Of a stretch of 64,000 nucleotides of DNA, positions 1-8,002 are shown piece after piece; the first letter of the stretch is position 1; each line of letters begins with the position of its first letter. The translations under genes were made by a program, and so were the position numbers. The notes below the pieces were generated by a model, which made no database searches, had not been told where the DNA came from, and saw only the letters and a program-made list of their open reading frames with translations. The DNA is from Fodinicurvata sp. EGI_FJ10296 (lineage in GTDB: Bacteria; Pseudomonadota; Alphaproteobacteria; DSM-16000; Inquilinaceae), in NCBI RefSeq assembly GCF_040712075.1, contig NZ_JBFCVL010000009.1, forward strand, positions 62,001 to 126,000, read 5' to 3'.

Positions 1-248
1 GCGTAAACCGTACCGTGGCACGGCGTGATCGCGCCGGTTATGGTCTTGATGATGGTTGTCTTTCCGGCGCCCGGCGGGCCGACGATGCCGACGATTTCGC
101 CCGCAGCGAAGCGCAGATCGATGCCGTGCAGGATCTCGCGGCCGCCGAGACGGACCGCAATGCCGTCGAGGCGCAATGCAACGGCGCCGGCAGGCGCATC
201 ATCGGTGGTGGCCGTATCGTGTGAGACCCGTGGGGCCGTGCCGATCAC
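1..248 (-). CDS. Sugar ABC transporter ATP-binding protein (N-terminal part, cut by window edge)
   Basis: This is the first 82 codons of an ABC ATPase; the rest lies beyond position 1. Reading leftward from a GTG at 248, the protein has an N-terminal beta-strand region (LRLDGIAVRLGGREILHGID) and then a Walker A motif, GPPGAGKTT. That layout is typical of ribose/inositol-type sugar importers. The GTG is preceded by AGGAG about seven bases upstream, and no other usable start exists after the in-frame TAG that ends the upstream dehydrogenase gene (297-299), so this start is well supported. The gene lies 48 bases downstream of the inositol dehydrogenase gene on the same strand. A role in myo-inositol or related cyclitol uptake is inferred from that context only. 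Confidence 0.75.
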   Translation of the reverse strand, partial: MIGTAPRVSHDTATTDDAPAGAVALRLDGIAVRLGGREILHGIDLRFAAGEIVGIVGPPGAGKTTIIKTITGAITPCHGTVY

Positions 249-296
249 CCGTTTACGCTCCTGGATTGGCGCCGTGACATGCTTTATGCCGCGCCG

Positions 297-1295
297 CTAG
301 TCGGGCACCTTTGCCCAGGCGCCGCTGCGTGCGCTCTCCCATGCCGCATCCGCCAGCAGCAGGGCGCGGCGGCCGTCCTCGACCGTGACAGAGGGCTGGC
401 GCCCGGCCTCGACCGCGTCGACGAAGTCGTTCAGTTCGTTGACATAGGCGTCGCGATACCGCTCCAGGAAAAAATCCAGCAGCGGTGGCTGTGCCTCGGT
501 CTCCGTCGCATTCGACCGCAGCATCGCCGCCGGCCGGTGATTGTCGTTGCGTACCATACCCTTGGCGCCGAAGATTTCGATGCGCTGGTCGTACCCATAG
601 GTCGCCCGGCGGCTGTTGTTGATATGGCAAAGCCGCCCCTTGGCGGTGCGCATGATCACCATTGCGGAATCGAAGTCGCCGGCCTTGCCGATCTCGGGAT
701 CGACGAGGCTGCTGCCGGTGGCGAAGACCTCGACCGGCTCGTCATCCAGCAGCCATCGCGCCAGATCGAAATCGTGGATGGTCATGTCACGGAAGATGCC
801 GCCGGAAACGGCGATATAGGACAGCGGCGGCGGGCCCGGGTCGCGGCTGGTGATGATGACCTGCTCGATGGCGCCGACGTCCCCGGCGCGAATGGCGTCG
901 CGGCAGGCGCGCATGGTCGGATCGAAGCGCCGGTTGAACCCGATGCCTGCCGGTACGCCCGATTTCGCCAGTTGGGCGACACAGGTGTCGACACGCCCGA
1001 TATCGAGGTCGATCGGCTTTTCGCACAGTATCGCCTTGCCGGCATCGGCGGCGGCGATCATCAGGTCGACATGGGTGTTGGTCGAAGACGCTATGAGCAC
1101 GGCATCGATGTCGTGGGCCTTGAAGGCCGAGGCCGCATCCGGCGCCGTGGCTGCGCCGTAAGCATCGGCCAGCGACCGGGCTGCTTCGGTGACGACATCG
1201 ACGACGCATGTCAGTTGCGTGCGTGGATTGGCGGCAATGTTGCCGGCATGCAACTTGCCGATGCGCCCGGCCCCGAACAGACAGATATTCAACAT
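297..1295 (-). CDS. iolG: Inositol 2-dehydrogenase, Gfo/Idh/MocA family
   Basis: A 332-residue cytoplasmic NAD-dependent dehydrogenase that would oxidise myo-inositol to 2-keto-myo-inositol (scyllo-inosose). The N terminus carries the Rossmann glycine motif GAGRIG (about residues 8-13), followed by the family's CEKPID segment (about residues 95-100), whose Lys is catalytic. The second domain has GGIFRDMTIHDFD, holding the conserved Asp and His of inositol dehydrogenases. Length is normal for the family. The ATG at 1295 has GAGG nine bases upstream. It sits between an HpcH/HpaI aldolase gene and a sugar ABC ATPase gene on the same strand, and iolD is divergent 1.3 kb away, which supports the inositol assignment over other Gfo/Idh substrates. 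Confidence 0.82.
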   Translation of the reverse strand: MLNICLFGAGRIGKLHAGNIAANPRTQLTCVVDVVTEAARSLADAYGAATAPDAASAFKAHDIDAVLIASSTNTHVDLMIAAADAGKAILCEKPIDLDIGRVDTCVAQLAKSGVPAGIGFNRRFDPTMRACRDAIRAGDVGAIEQVIITSRDPGPPPLSYIAVSGGIFRDMTIHDFDLARWLLDDEPVEVFATGSSLVDPEIGKAGDFDSAMVIMRTAKGRLCHINNSRRATYGYDQRIEIFGAKGMVRNDNHRPAAMLRSNATETEAQPPLLDFFLERYRDAYVNELNDFVDAVEAGRQPSVTVEDGRRALLLADAAWESARSGAWAKVPD

Positions 1296-1351
1296 TCAGT
1301 TTGCCTCGATTTGTGGTGACGGGCCAGTACATGCTAACCCGCTGGTCCCGG

Positions 1352-2176
1352 TCAGTATTTTGCCGTCCCCGTTTCTTCGCGCCCCGTTTCTTCGCGCCCC
1401 GTTTCTTCGCGCCCCGTTCCATCGCGCATGACCGCGACCGTGCGGGCGGCCGCGCCTGTCAACAGGCGAACATCCGAACCGATGGTCACCAGCCGGAAAC
1501 CCTTGTCGATCATCGACAGGGCGTATTCCGGCGTTCCGTTATGAATACCGGCGATGACACCGTGTTCCGTCGCCTTGGCCAATATCAGATCGATCGCCTC
1601 GACCACGACCGGATCTGTCTGATCGAAGCCGGGCGTGCGGCCAAGCGCATTGGACAGATCGGCGGGACCGATATAGACGGCATCGATGCCCGGCACTGAA
1701 AGAATGGCGTCGAGATTGTCCAGCGCCTGCCGGGTCTCGATCATCGCGATCACGGCAACGGTATCGTTGGCGCGCGCGGCATAGTCCGCCCCGGCATAGA
1801 CCGTCGCCCGGATCGGTCCGAAACTGCGGCCGCCCAACGGCGGATAACGGCATGCTTCGACCAGGCGTTCTGCGTCGGCGGCGGAATTGACCATCGGGCA
1901 GATGACGCCATAGGCGCCGGCGTCGAGAACCTTCATCAGGATGCCGGGTTCGAGCCAGGGAACCCGCACCAGCGGCACCGTCTCGGTGGTGCTGATCGCC
2001 TGCAGCATGGTGACCGCCGTCTGATAGTCGATCAGGCCGTGTTGCAGGTCGATGGTCAGCGTATCCCAGCCCTGATGGGCCATCAGTTCGGCGGAAAAGG
2101 ACGACGGTATCGCGCACCATCCATTGATCGCCGCGCGATCCTCGGCCCAGAGCCGGCGCAGGCGATTCTCACGCAT
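1352..2176 (-). CDS. HpcH/HpaI aldolase family protein
   Basis: A 274-residue class II aldolase of the HpcH/HpaI (2-keto-3-deoxy acid) family, cleaving or forming hydroxy-ketoacids with a divalent metal. Visible family signatures are TIDLQHG near residue 42, PLVRVPW, ICPMVNSAADAERLVEACRYPP and YIGPADLS near residue 170. It lies first in the minus-strand run that continues to iolG and the ABC ATPase, so it may act on an intermediate of cyclitol or sugar-acid breakdown; the exact substrate cannot be read from sequence. Its C terminus is odd: a 15-bp tandem repeat encodes three consecutive TGREE units just before the stop, an extension beyond the aldolase fold. The ATG at 2176 has only a weak GGAAAG upstream. 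Confidence 0.75.
   Translation of the reverse strand: MRENRLRRLWAEDRAAINGWCAIPSSFSAELMAHQGWDTLTIDLQHGLIDYQTAVTMLQAISTTETVPLVRVPWLEPGILMKVLDAGAYGVICPMVNSAADAERLVEACRYPPLGGRSFGPIRATVYAGADYAARANDTVAVIAMIETRQALDNLDAILSVPGIDAVYIGPADLSNALGRTPGFDQTDPVVVEAIDLILAKATEHGVIAGIHNGTPEYALSMIDKGFRLVTIGSDVRLLTGAAARTVAVMRDGTGREETGREETGREETGTAKY
1365..1424. repeat. 15-bp tandem repeat, four units
   Basis: Four consecutive 15-bp units of the form cgccccgtttcttcg; units two and three are identical and the outer two differ by one to two bases. It falls in the last codons of the HpcH/HpaI aldolase gene and is read as three copies of TGREE, so repeat-number changes would keep the frame. Confidence 0.9.
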
Positions 2177-2607
2177 GGGGGCGGATCTTTCCGTGCCCGG
2201 TCCTGGTGTCGCTCATGCGGCCGCTCCCTCCTGCTTGTGACGTCCTGCGCTTGGGCGCAAATTCTTGTTTTGTGTCCCGGTTCCATGAACGGGCCCGTCC
2301 GTCGACGGTCCGGTGGACCCTCATATGGACCGAACGTTGCGATAATAAGCAGAACGGAATTTGATTGCAATGACTGTGGAGTATGCGGATATGCGCACTG
2401 GCCAGAAACAAAGTTACGCTGTAGGATGGCGGGCGGGAAGTGAAACCATCTCACGGCGCGCACCGTACCGGGCTATCGGATCGGATGTTGCAATTTCATA
2501 GTCTAGTGAACAAACATTCTGACGACGAATGGCCGAGATGCCGGGGGCGGCGCCACGGCGTCTGCCAAACAGGCATCGACGGCACCCGTCATAAAGGGAG
2601 AGGACGC
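2177..2607. promoter_or_regulatory. Divergent intergenic region between aldolase-iolG and iolD-SDR units
   Basis: About 430 bases without a gene, separating the two divergent inositol transcription units, so promoters for both must lie here. It is clearly more AT-rich around 2335-2400 and 2485-2520 than the neighbouring genes. The heptamer TTGCAAT occurs twice on the plus strand (2365-2371, within the palindrome ATTGCAAT, and 2488-2494), a possible shared regulator site; this is only suggestive. No hairpin terminator or RNA gene was seen. Confidence 0.4.
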
Positions 2608-4452
2608 ATGAAGACGGTTCGCCTGACCATGGCCCAGGCTTTGGTTCGCTATCTTGTCGCCCAGCGGACAATCGTTGACGGCGTGGAGGTACCGCTTTTC
2701 CCCGGCGTATTCGCAATTTTCGGCCACGGCAACGTCACCTGCATGGGCGAGGCGCTGGAGGCGGTCAAGGACGACATGCCGACATGGCGCGGTCAGAACG
2801 AGCAGTCGATGGGACTGGCGGCCGTCGGCTACGCCAAGGCGGCGCGCCGGCGTCAGATCATGGTCTGTTGCAGCTCGATTGGACCGGGTGCGCTGAACAT
2901 GGTCACGGCGGCGGGGGTGGCGCATGCCAACCGGTTGCCCGTGCTGTTCCTGTCCGGCGACACCTTCGCGAACCGGTTTCCGGATCCTGTGCTGCAACAG
3001 GTCGAGCATTTCCACGATGCAACCGTCACCGTCAACGACGCCTTCAAGGCCGTGTCCCGCTACTGGGACCGCATTTCCCGGCCCGAACAGATCCTGTCGT
3101 CGCTGCCGCAGGCAGTGGCCACGATGCTGGATCCGGCCGATTGCGGCCCGGCCTTTATCGCGCTTGCCCAGGATGCCCAGGCCGAAGCGTTCGACTATCC
3201 CGAAAGCTTCTTCGAGAAGACGGTTCACCGAATTCGCCGGCCGGGCCTGGACGAGGCCGAACTTGAAGACGCCACCAAGCTGCTGAAGAACGCACGATCG
3301 CCCATGATCCTTGCCGGTGGGGGGGTTCACTATTCCGGCGCGGTCGATGTGCTGACGGCATTCGCCGAACGACACGGATTGCCGGTGGCTGAAACCATCG
3401 CCGGACGCGGGGCGCTGACGCATGACCATCCCAACCTGATCGGGCCGCTGGGGGTAATCGGCGCTGCATCGGCCAACAGCGTCGCCGCAAAAGCCGATCT
3501 GGTGCTGGCTGTCGGCACGCGGCTGCAGGATTTCACGACCGGCTCCTGGACCGTTTTCGCCAACCCCGACATGCGCATCGTGTCGCTGAACGCCGCACGG
3601 TTCGACGCGACCAAACACCGGTCCGTGTCGTTGATCGGCGACGCAAGGCGGGGACTGGAATCGCTGACCGCCGCACTCGGCGACTGGGCCGCGCCCAAGA
3701 CCTGGATGCAGGAAGCCGCGCGCGAATACGGTCAATGGAAAGAACTGGTCGACAGCCGGACGGCGCCGGCCAACACGAATCCGCCGACCTATGCCCAGGT
3801 GATCGGCGCCGTCAACCGCAAGGCGAGCGAGCGCGATCTGGTGCTGACGGCGGCCGGCGGTCTGCCGGGCGAATTGACCAAGAACTGGAAAACCAAGGCG
3901 CCGGGAACCTTCGACTGCGAGTTCGGCTTTTCGTGCATGGGTTACGAAATCGCCGGCGGCTGGGGCGCGAAAATGGCGCGTCCGGACGACGATGTCGTTG
4001 TGATGGTCGGCGACGGATCCTATCTGATGCTGAACTCGGACATCTACAGCTCGGTCCTTACCGGCAAGAAGCTCATTGTCGTCGTCTGCGACAATGGCGG
4101 GTTTGCCGTGATCGACCGGTTGCAGGTTTTCAAGGGCGGTGAGTCGTTCAACAATCTGCTCAAGGATTCGCGTTCGGTCACCGACGCGCGCGTCGATTTC
4201 GCCGCCCATGCCCGATCCCTCGGCGCCGAGGCCGAAAAGGTCGAAAGCATTACGGATTTCGAGGCCGCGTTCGAGCGCGCCAAGGCGGCCGACCGCACCG
4301 CCGTCATCGTGATCGACACGGTAGCCCACGACTGGACGCCCGGTGATGCATGGTGGGATGTCGGCGTTCCGGAGGTCAGCGAGCGCGAAGCGGTGCGCAA
4401 GGCCTATTCCGATCATTTGCAGGGCCGCACGGGGCAGAGAAAAGGCGTCTGA
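2608..4452 (+). CDS. iolD: 3D-(3,5/4)-trihydroxycyclohexane-1,2-dione acylhydrolase (ThDP enzyme)
   Basis: A 614-residue thiamine-diphosphate enzyme that opens the ring of trihydroxycyclohexanedione to 5-deoxy-glucuronate in myo-inositol catabolism. The start at 2608 gives the typical IolD beginning MKTVRLTMAQALVRYL and has AGGGAGAGG just upstream; a longer open frame to 2440 is not needed. The N-terminal ThDP domain has the conserved Glu in RGQNEQSMG (near residue 65), the middle domain follows, and the C-terminal cofactor motif GDGSYLMLNSD lies near residue 468. Length is normal for the family. An SDR gene follows 42 bases downstream on the same strand. iolB, iolC and iolE are not in this window. 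Confidence 0.9.
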   Translation: MKTVRLTMAQALVRYLVAQRTIVDGVEVPLFPGVFAIFGHGNVTCMGEALEAVKDDMPTWRGQNEQSMGLAAVGYAKAARRRQIMVCCSSIGPGALNMVTAAGVAHANRLPVLFLSGDTFANRFPDPVLQQVEHFHDATVTVNDAFKAVSRYWDRISRPEQILSSLPQAVATMLDPADCGPAFIALAQDAQAEAFDYPESFFEKTVHRIRRPGLDEAELEDATKLLKNARSPMILAGGGVHYSGAVDVLTAFAERHGLPVAETIAGRGALTHDHPNLIGPLGVIGAASANSVAAKADLVLAVGTRLQDFTTGSWTVFANPDMRIVSLNAARFDATKHRSVSLIGDARRGLESLTAALGDWAAPKTWMQEAAREYGQWKELVDSRTAPANTNPPTYAQVIGAVNRKASERDLVLTAAGGLPGELTKNWKTKAPGTFDCEFGFSCMGYEIAGGWGAKMARPDDDVVVMVGDGSYLMLNSDIYSSVLTGKKLIVVVCDNGGFAVIDRLQVFKGGESFNNLLKDSRSVTDARVDFAAHARSLGAEAEKVESITDFEAAFERAKAADRTAVIVIDTVAHDWTPGDAWWDVGVPEVSEREAVRKAYSDHLQGRTGQRKGV

Positions 4453-4494
4453 CTCCGAACAGGCGCGCAATCGTCGAAATGGGGAGGAAAACCG

Positions 4495-5355
4495 ATGACC
4501 GAAGACAACACCGGAAATCGTTCAGCCAGTGAAACGGGCGGGGGCTCACTGGCGGGACGCTACGCCGTGGTGACCGGGGGGACCCAGGGCCTGGGCCTTG
4601 CCACCGCCAGGCTTTTTGCGGCGCGGGGCGCTGCCGGGATCGTCATCTGCGGGCGCAACACCGAGCGCGGCGAGGCGGCGGCGAAGTCGATCTCCGAAGA
4701 CGGCTGCCCGACGACCTTCGTGGCGGCCGATCTGGCCAATCTCGACGACTGTCGCAAGGTCATCGACACCGCCGCCCAGCGTTTCGGGACGTTGCATGCG
4801 CTGGTGAACGCGGCGGCGATCACGGATCGCGGCACCATCATCGACACCTCGCCGGAATTGTTCGACCGCATGATGGCGACCAATGTCCGCGCCCCGTTCT
4901 TCCTGATGCAGGACGCCGCCAAGGTCATGCTGCGCACGGGAACCAGGGGAACCGTTGTCAACGTGCTCAGCATGGCGAGCTATGGCGGTCAGCCGTTCAT
5001 TTGTGCCTATTCGACATCAAAGGGCGCTCTGGCGACACTGACGCGCAGCGCGGGCTTTTCGCTGATGCGCGACGGCATCCGCATCAACGGTCTGAACATC
5101 GGCTGGATGGACACGCCCGGTGAGGACGTCATCCAGAAGAAATACCACGGTGCGACCGAGGGATGGCGCGACAAGGCCGAAAGCGATCTGCCCGCCGGGC
5201 GCATGTTGAAGCCCGAGGAAGTCGCCCGCGCGATCGCCTTCCTGTCGTCGGATGAGTCCGGCATGATGAGTGGGTCGATCGTCGATTTCGACCAATCGGT
5301 CATTGGCTGCTATGAGTCGCCGCCAATGGTTGACCGGCGCGACTGGGGGGTCTGA
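4495..5355 (+). CDS. SDR family NAD(P)-dependent oxidoreductase
   Basis: A 286-residue classical short-chain dehydrogenase. The cofactor motif TGGTQGLG lies near residue 28, the NAG-equivalent is NAAAITD, the catalytic Ser is in NVLSMASYGG and the catalytic Tyr-Lys pair in YSTSKGA near residue 172. A hydrophilic N-terminal tail of about 20 residues (rich in Glu, Asn, Gly) precedes the fold. ATG 4495 has GGGGAGG seven bases upstream. It follows iolD in what looks like a two-gene operon, so it probably oxidises or reduces a polyol, cyclitol or sugar intermediate; the substrate is not determinable. Its stop codon lies inside a perfect hairpin (5343-5363). Confidence 0.8.
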   Translation: MTEDNTGNRSASETGGGSLAGRYAVVTGGTQGLGLATARLFAARGAAGIVICGRNTERGEAAAKSISEDGCPTTFVAADLANLDDCRKVIDTAAQRFGTLHALVNAAAITDRGTIIDTSPELFDRMMATNVRAPFFLMQDAAKVMLRTGTRGTVVNVLSMASYGGQPFICAYSTSKGALATLTRSAGFSLMRDGIRINGLNIGWMDTPGEDVIQKKYHGATEGWRDKAESDLPAGRMLKPEEVARAIAFLSSDESGMMSGSIVDFDQSVIGCYESPPMVDRRDWGV

Positions 5356-5363
5356 CCCCCCAG
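5343..5363. terminator. Hairpin between convergent genes (candidate bidirectional terminator)
   Basis: CTGGGGGG and CCCCCCAG form a perfect 8-bp stem with the five-base loop TCTGA. The SDR stop codon TGA is in the loop, and the convergent DUF3618 gene ends 13 bases further. There is no T-run on either side, so this may be a structural barrier rather than a classical intrinsic terminator. Confidence 0.5.
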
Positions 5364-5375
5364 CGCTTCGCGTCT

Positions 5376-6821
5376 TCAGCGGCCCGTGTTCGGGCTGCCC
5401 CCGGGGCCCCCGCCTGAACCCCCGCCTGACCCACTGCCTGATCCGGGTGTCGTGCCGGGCCGGTTGGGCGTCGTTGCGGCATTGTCGGGGCGGTCGCGCG
5501 AGGGCTCGGCCTGCGTGCCGCCAGTGCTCCTGCTTCCTGCGCCGGAATCTCCCGGGCCGGAATTTCCTGGGCCGGCGTTTCCCGGACCGGTGCTCTGACT
5601 GGCACGATCGCCACTTTTACCGGCGGGCTCGCCGATATCGGATTTCGTGTCCTGAGCCATGCGGCGGGCGCCTTCTTCGGTCCTCTTTGCCGCGGCCGAT
5701 GTCGCCTCCCTGGCCGATTCCGGCGTAAGGCCGCGGCTCTTGAACTCGTTGGCGACATCCTGCGTCGTTTCCTCGGCCACGGTCTTCGCATGGTCGAACT
5801 CGTTTTCCGCGAAAGACCTGGCCTCGTCCTTCACCATGTCGCTGGTTTCGCCCATGACCCTGTTTTCGGTCCGGGTGGGCGGGAACATCGCCGCGATCGC
5901 CGCGCCGGCAGCCAAGCCGATCGCCCCCAGCACCAGGGGCTGTTCCCTGGCCATGCGTGCGATTCCGTTCTGCGCCCGATCGCTGACGTCATGCATGCGG
6001 TGACGCGCGTCGCCCGCCATTTCCGAAGCCCGATGCGACACATCGTGGGCGCGGTCGCTCAGGCCGTGCCGCGCGTGATCTGCGGATCCGCGTGCCGACG
6101 AGACCCAGCCCCGGGCCGATGCGACAGCGCCGGAAATCGCGTCTTTGGCGTGCGACGCTTCATCGGAGATTTGGCTTCCCATCGAGGATGCCCGGTCGCG
6201 GACCGAGGATACGGCCCCGCCGCCGTGACTGCCGTGCGTGCTGTCGCCATGGCTGTCGATACCGTACCGGCCGTGCGACCGATCGGAGCCGTCGTGGTCC
6301 ATTCGGCCGGACAACAGGTGCCACCCGATTCCAACGCCGATGAACGCGACCGGCAAGGGATTGTCCCGCACCGAACGTCCCAGATTGCGGGTGAACTCAC
6401 CGCCTCCGGATTCGCGGGCATAGCGAACCGCCTGGTCCATGATCTGTCCAAGCGACAGTTTCTCGCGAATGTCGTCCAGTGTGCGCGTCAGAAGTTCTCT
6501 TTCGTGCTCGACCTCGCGTTCAAGCTCGGCACTGGATTTATCGCGATCGTCGCTCGGCGACCGACGCGCGGGCGTCGGCTCGCCCAGGTGTTTGGCCCGG
6601 TGTGTCTCTGCTTCGTGGCGGGTTCGATCCCGGATATCAGCGGTATCGGGAGCCTTGTCGGGTGACCGGTCCGGGCCACCGCCAGAACGGCCGGACTGCT
6701 CGCGGCGTTCATGGATATCCTTCTCGATCTCGTCCCTGGATCGGGTCGATACCGTGCTCCCGGGTCCACCTGTCGGGGCCTTTCCGGGATTCCGGATGTT
6801 GGTGTTCGATCCGTCGGTCAT
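5376..6821 (-). CDS. DUF3618-containing stress-type membrane protein
   Basis: A 481-residue protein, last gene of a three-gene minus-strand operon. A hydrophilic N-terminal region is followed by a DUF3618-type segment (SSAELEREVEHERELLTRTL to DQAVRYAR, about residues 110-155), a short hydrophobic stretch PLPVAFIGVGIGWHLL, a His/Gly/Ser-rich linker with amphipathic repeats (ASEMAGDARHRMHDVSDRA), a second hydrophobic segment LVLGAIGLAAGAAIAAMFPP, a helical tail and a low-complexity Gly/Pro/Ser C terminus containing a 15-bp tandem repeat. The ATG at 6821 shares one base with the stop of the preceding gene (TGATG), which fixes this start. DUF3618 proteins usually accompany holin-like and YqjD-like proteins in general stress regulons; membrane association is inferred. 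Confidence 0.75.
   Translation of the reverse strand: MTDGSNTNIRNPGKAPTGGPGSTVSTRSRDEIEKDIHERREQSGRSGGGPDRSPDKAPDTADIRDRTRHEAETHRAKHLGEPTPARRSPSDDRDKSSAELEREVEHERELLTRTLDDIREKLSLGQIMDQAVRYARESGGGEFTRNLGRSVRDNPLPVAFIGVGIGWHLLSGRMDHDGSDRSHGRYGIDSHGDSTHGSHGGGAVSSVRDRASSMGSQISDEASHAKDAISGAVASARGWVSSARGSADHARHGLSDRAHDVSHRASEMAGDARHRMHDVSDRAQNGIARMAREQPLVLGAIGLAAGAAIAAMFPPTRTENRVMGETSDMVKDEARSFAENEFDHAKTVAEETTQDVANEFKSRGLTPESAREATSAAAKRTEEGARRMAQDTKSDIGEPAGKSGDRASQSTGPGNAGPGNSGPGDSGAGSRSTGGTQAEPSRDRPDNAATTPNRPGTTPGSGSGSGGGSGGGPGGSPNTGR
5541..5585. repeat. 15-bp tandem repeat, three units
   Basis: Three 15-bp units of the form gccggaatctcccgg inside the C-terminal low-complexity tail of the DUF3618 gene, encoding GPGNA/GPGNS/GPGDS-like pentapeptides. 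The repeat period keeps the reading frame. Confidence 0.85.
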
Positions 6822-7204
6822 CAGAATTGCTCCCTGGCGGCGCGCCCGTCCGAACGCAGCTGTGCGACAGTCCGTTTGGGGGTGAGACTGGCCGCCTTGA
6901 TGTCGTTCATGCCCTTTCGCAGCAAGATGAAGCCGATCAGGGCAACCACCAGTCCAACAGCAAGCGTGCTCCATTCGATGTCGAGACCGAATTCCACCAG
7001 CCAGGCAACTGCGCTATCGAGAAGCACAAGGAATCCCGCGAGCAGGATTAGCCCACCCATGGCTGCATAAACGATGGCGCCGGTAGCCTGATGTACCTTT
7101 TCGGAGGCTTCGGTCTTCGCCAGCCGGACTTCCTTGAGGAAGAGCGTCGACAGATGTTCGACCATATCGCTGAAAAGTTCGGGCAGGTTCTTGCCTGTGT
7201 TCAT
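6821..7204 (-). CDS. Phage-holin-family / YqjE-like membrane protein
   Basis: A 127-residue protein with the layout of the YqjE / Phage_holin_3_6 family: an amphipathic N-terminal helix (LPELFSDMVEHLSTLFLKEVRLAK), two transmembrane helices (about residues 42-66 and 78-97) and a basic C-terminal tail. Despite the name these proteins are mostly non-phage and occur in stress-induced membrane operons. It overlaps the upstream gene by four bases (ATGA) and the downstream DUF3618 gene by one (TGATG), so translation of the three is likely coupled. No phage genes are nearby, so a lysis role is unlikely. Confidence 0.75.
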   Translation of the reverse strand: MNTGKNLPELFSDMVEHLSTLFLKEVRLAKTEASEKVHQATGAIVYAAMGGLILLAGFLVLLDSAVAWLVEFGLDIEWSTLAVGLVVALIGFILLRKGMNDIKAASLTPKRTVAQLRSDGRAAREQF

Positions 7205-7770
7205 TGCGGCCTCCCTGATCTGTGGGGATCGACGGACCCGGTGCCGTGCATTTGGTGTTCGTCTTCACTGCTCCGCAGGAACCGCGACAGCGCGACCCCG
7301 ACCAGAAGCGCACCACTGAAAAAGACGACGGGTTCCCGCCTTGCGAAATCGTTCACTTCGCGGAATACGCCGCGCATATCGTAGTCGCGCAGCGTCTCTG
7401 AAAACTTGTGCGTTCCTTCAGCCGCGCCGCGTGCGATGCGCGCGAGTTGCGGCGAGGACTGCTCAAGTTCCTCGGCGGCCCGATCGACGGCTCTGGCCAC
7501 GTTGTCGATCTGCTCGGCGCCCATTTCCTTTTGCTCAGCGGCAAACTCGCTGATCTGCCGCTTCGCTCCGGACGCTATTTCGCCCCCCTCGCGGCGGAGG
7601 CTGTCTATCGCTCCCCCAGTGGCTCCCCCGGTGGCTCCCGCGGTGGCCCCTTCTGAGGCTCCGGACGGCCCGGACGCCTGGTCCTTACTGTCTGTCTGCG
7701 GGCCGGTATTCGGGTCCCGGCTGCGCATTGTCGGATCGGGCCCGCTTGGCCTTTGAATATTGTCACTCAT
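7201..7770 (-). CDS. YqjD/ElaB-like helical membrane-anchored protein
   Basis: A 189-residue protein, first of the three-gene stress-type operon. The N-terminal third is polar and low-complexity (a 12-bp tandem repeat encodes ATGGATGGA), the middle is a long amphipathic helix (residues about 75-140, many Glu, Gln, Ala, Arg), and the C terminus has a single hydrophobic segment [20 protein letters not shown]. That layout is like ribosome-associated membrane anchors of the YqjD/ElaB type, but I recognise no diagnostic motif. ATG 7770 has GGAGGG about ten bases upstream. An EcfG-type promoter candidate lies 83-107 bases further upstream. Confidence 0.65.
   Translation of the reverse strand: MSDNIQRPSGPDPTMRSRDPNTGPQTDSKDQASGPSGASEGATAGATGGATGGAIDSLRREGGEIASGAKRQISEFAAEQKEMGAEQIDNVARAVDRAAEELEQSSPQLARIARGAAEGTHKFSETLRDYDMRGVFREVNDFARREPVVFFSGALLVGVALSRFLRSSEDEHQMHGTGSVDPHRSGRPQ
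7610..7657. repeat. 12-bp tandem repeat, four units
   Basis: Units gctcccccagtg, gctcccccggtg, gctcccgcggtg and a diverged fourth. It lies in the low-complexity N-terminal region of the YqjD-like gene, encoding alternating ATGG tetrapeptides. Frame-preserving. Confidence 0.85.
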
Positions 7771-7852
7771 CGCTTCTTGTCCCTCCACTATCCGGTCCGG
7801 TTGCCTCCTCTGTTGTTTTCTGCAGAAGCAGACCGACCTCGTGTTCCGACCA

Positions 7853-7877
7853 AACATCGTATTTGGAATTAGGTTCC
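7853..7877 (-). promoter_or_regulatory. EcfG-type (general stress response) promoter candidate for the YqjD-holin-DUF3618 operon
   Basis: Read on the minus strand, GGAAC (7877-7873, followed by C) is separated by 17 bases from GTT (7855-7853). This is the GGAAC / GTT pattern of alphaproteobacterial EcfG-family sigma factors at the accepted spacing. It lies 83 bases upstream of the first gene's ATG. The operon content (stress-type membrane proteins) agrees. A sequence match only; no transcript evidence. Confidence 0.6.
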
Positions 7878-7923
7878 GATGGATTTCCGGAGGACGCCAT
7901 TCGAGGACGACGCGGCCGCCAAT

Positions 7924-7948
7924 GGAACCATCACAGCGCCTGGAGGTT
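7924..7948 (+). promoter_or_regulatory. EcfG-type promoter candidate for the thioredoxin-reductase-like pseudogene
   Basis: GGAAC (7924-7928, followed by C) and GTT (7946-7948) are separated by 17 bases, the same spacing as the divergent candidate at 7853-7877. It lies 55 bases upstream of the ATG at 8003. The two sites are back to back in one 230-base intergenic region, suggesting that both divergent units belonged to the general stress regulon. Confidence 0.55.
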
Positions 7949-8002
7949 GCGTCGGAGATCAGTACGGGGATGGCTGTTGGGGCACACCGCAAGGCCGCGC
8001 GC

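Noticed and set aside
2503..4470. A 655-codon minus-strand open frame covering iolD
   Set aside because: It is antisense to iolD, whose ThDP motifs are complete; the reverse product has no recognisable domain.
6821..7204. Phage lysis holin, suggesting a prophage
   Set aside because: The family name is misleading. The gene is in a stress-type operon with a DUF3618 gene and no phage genes are present.
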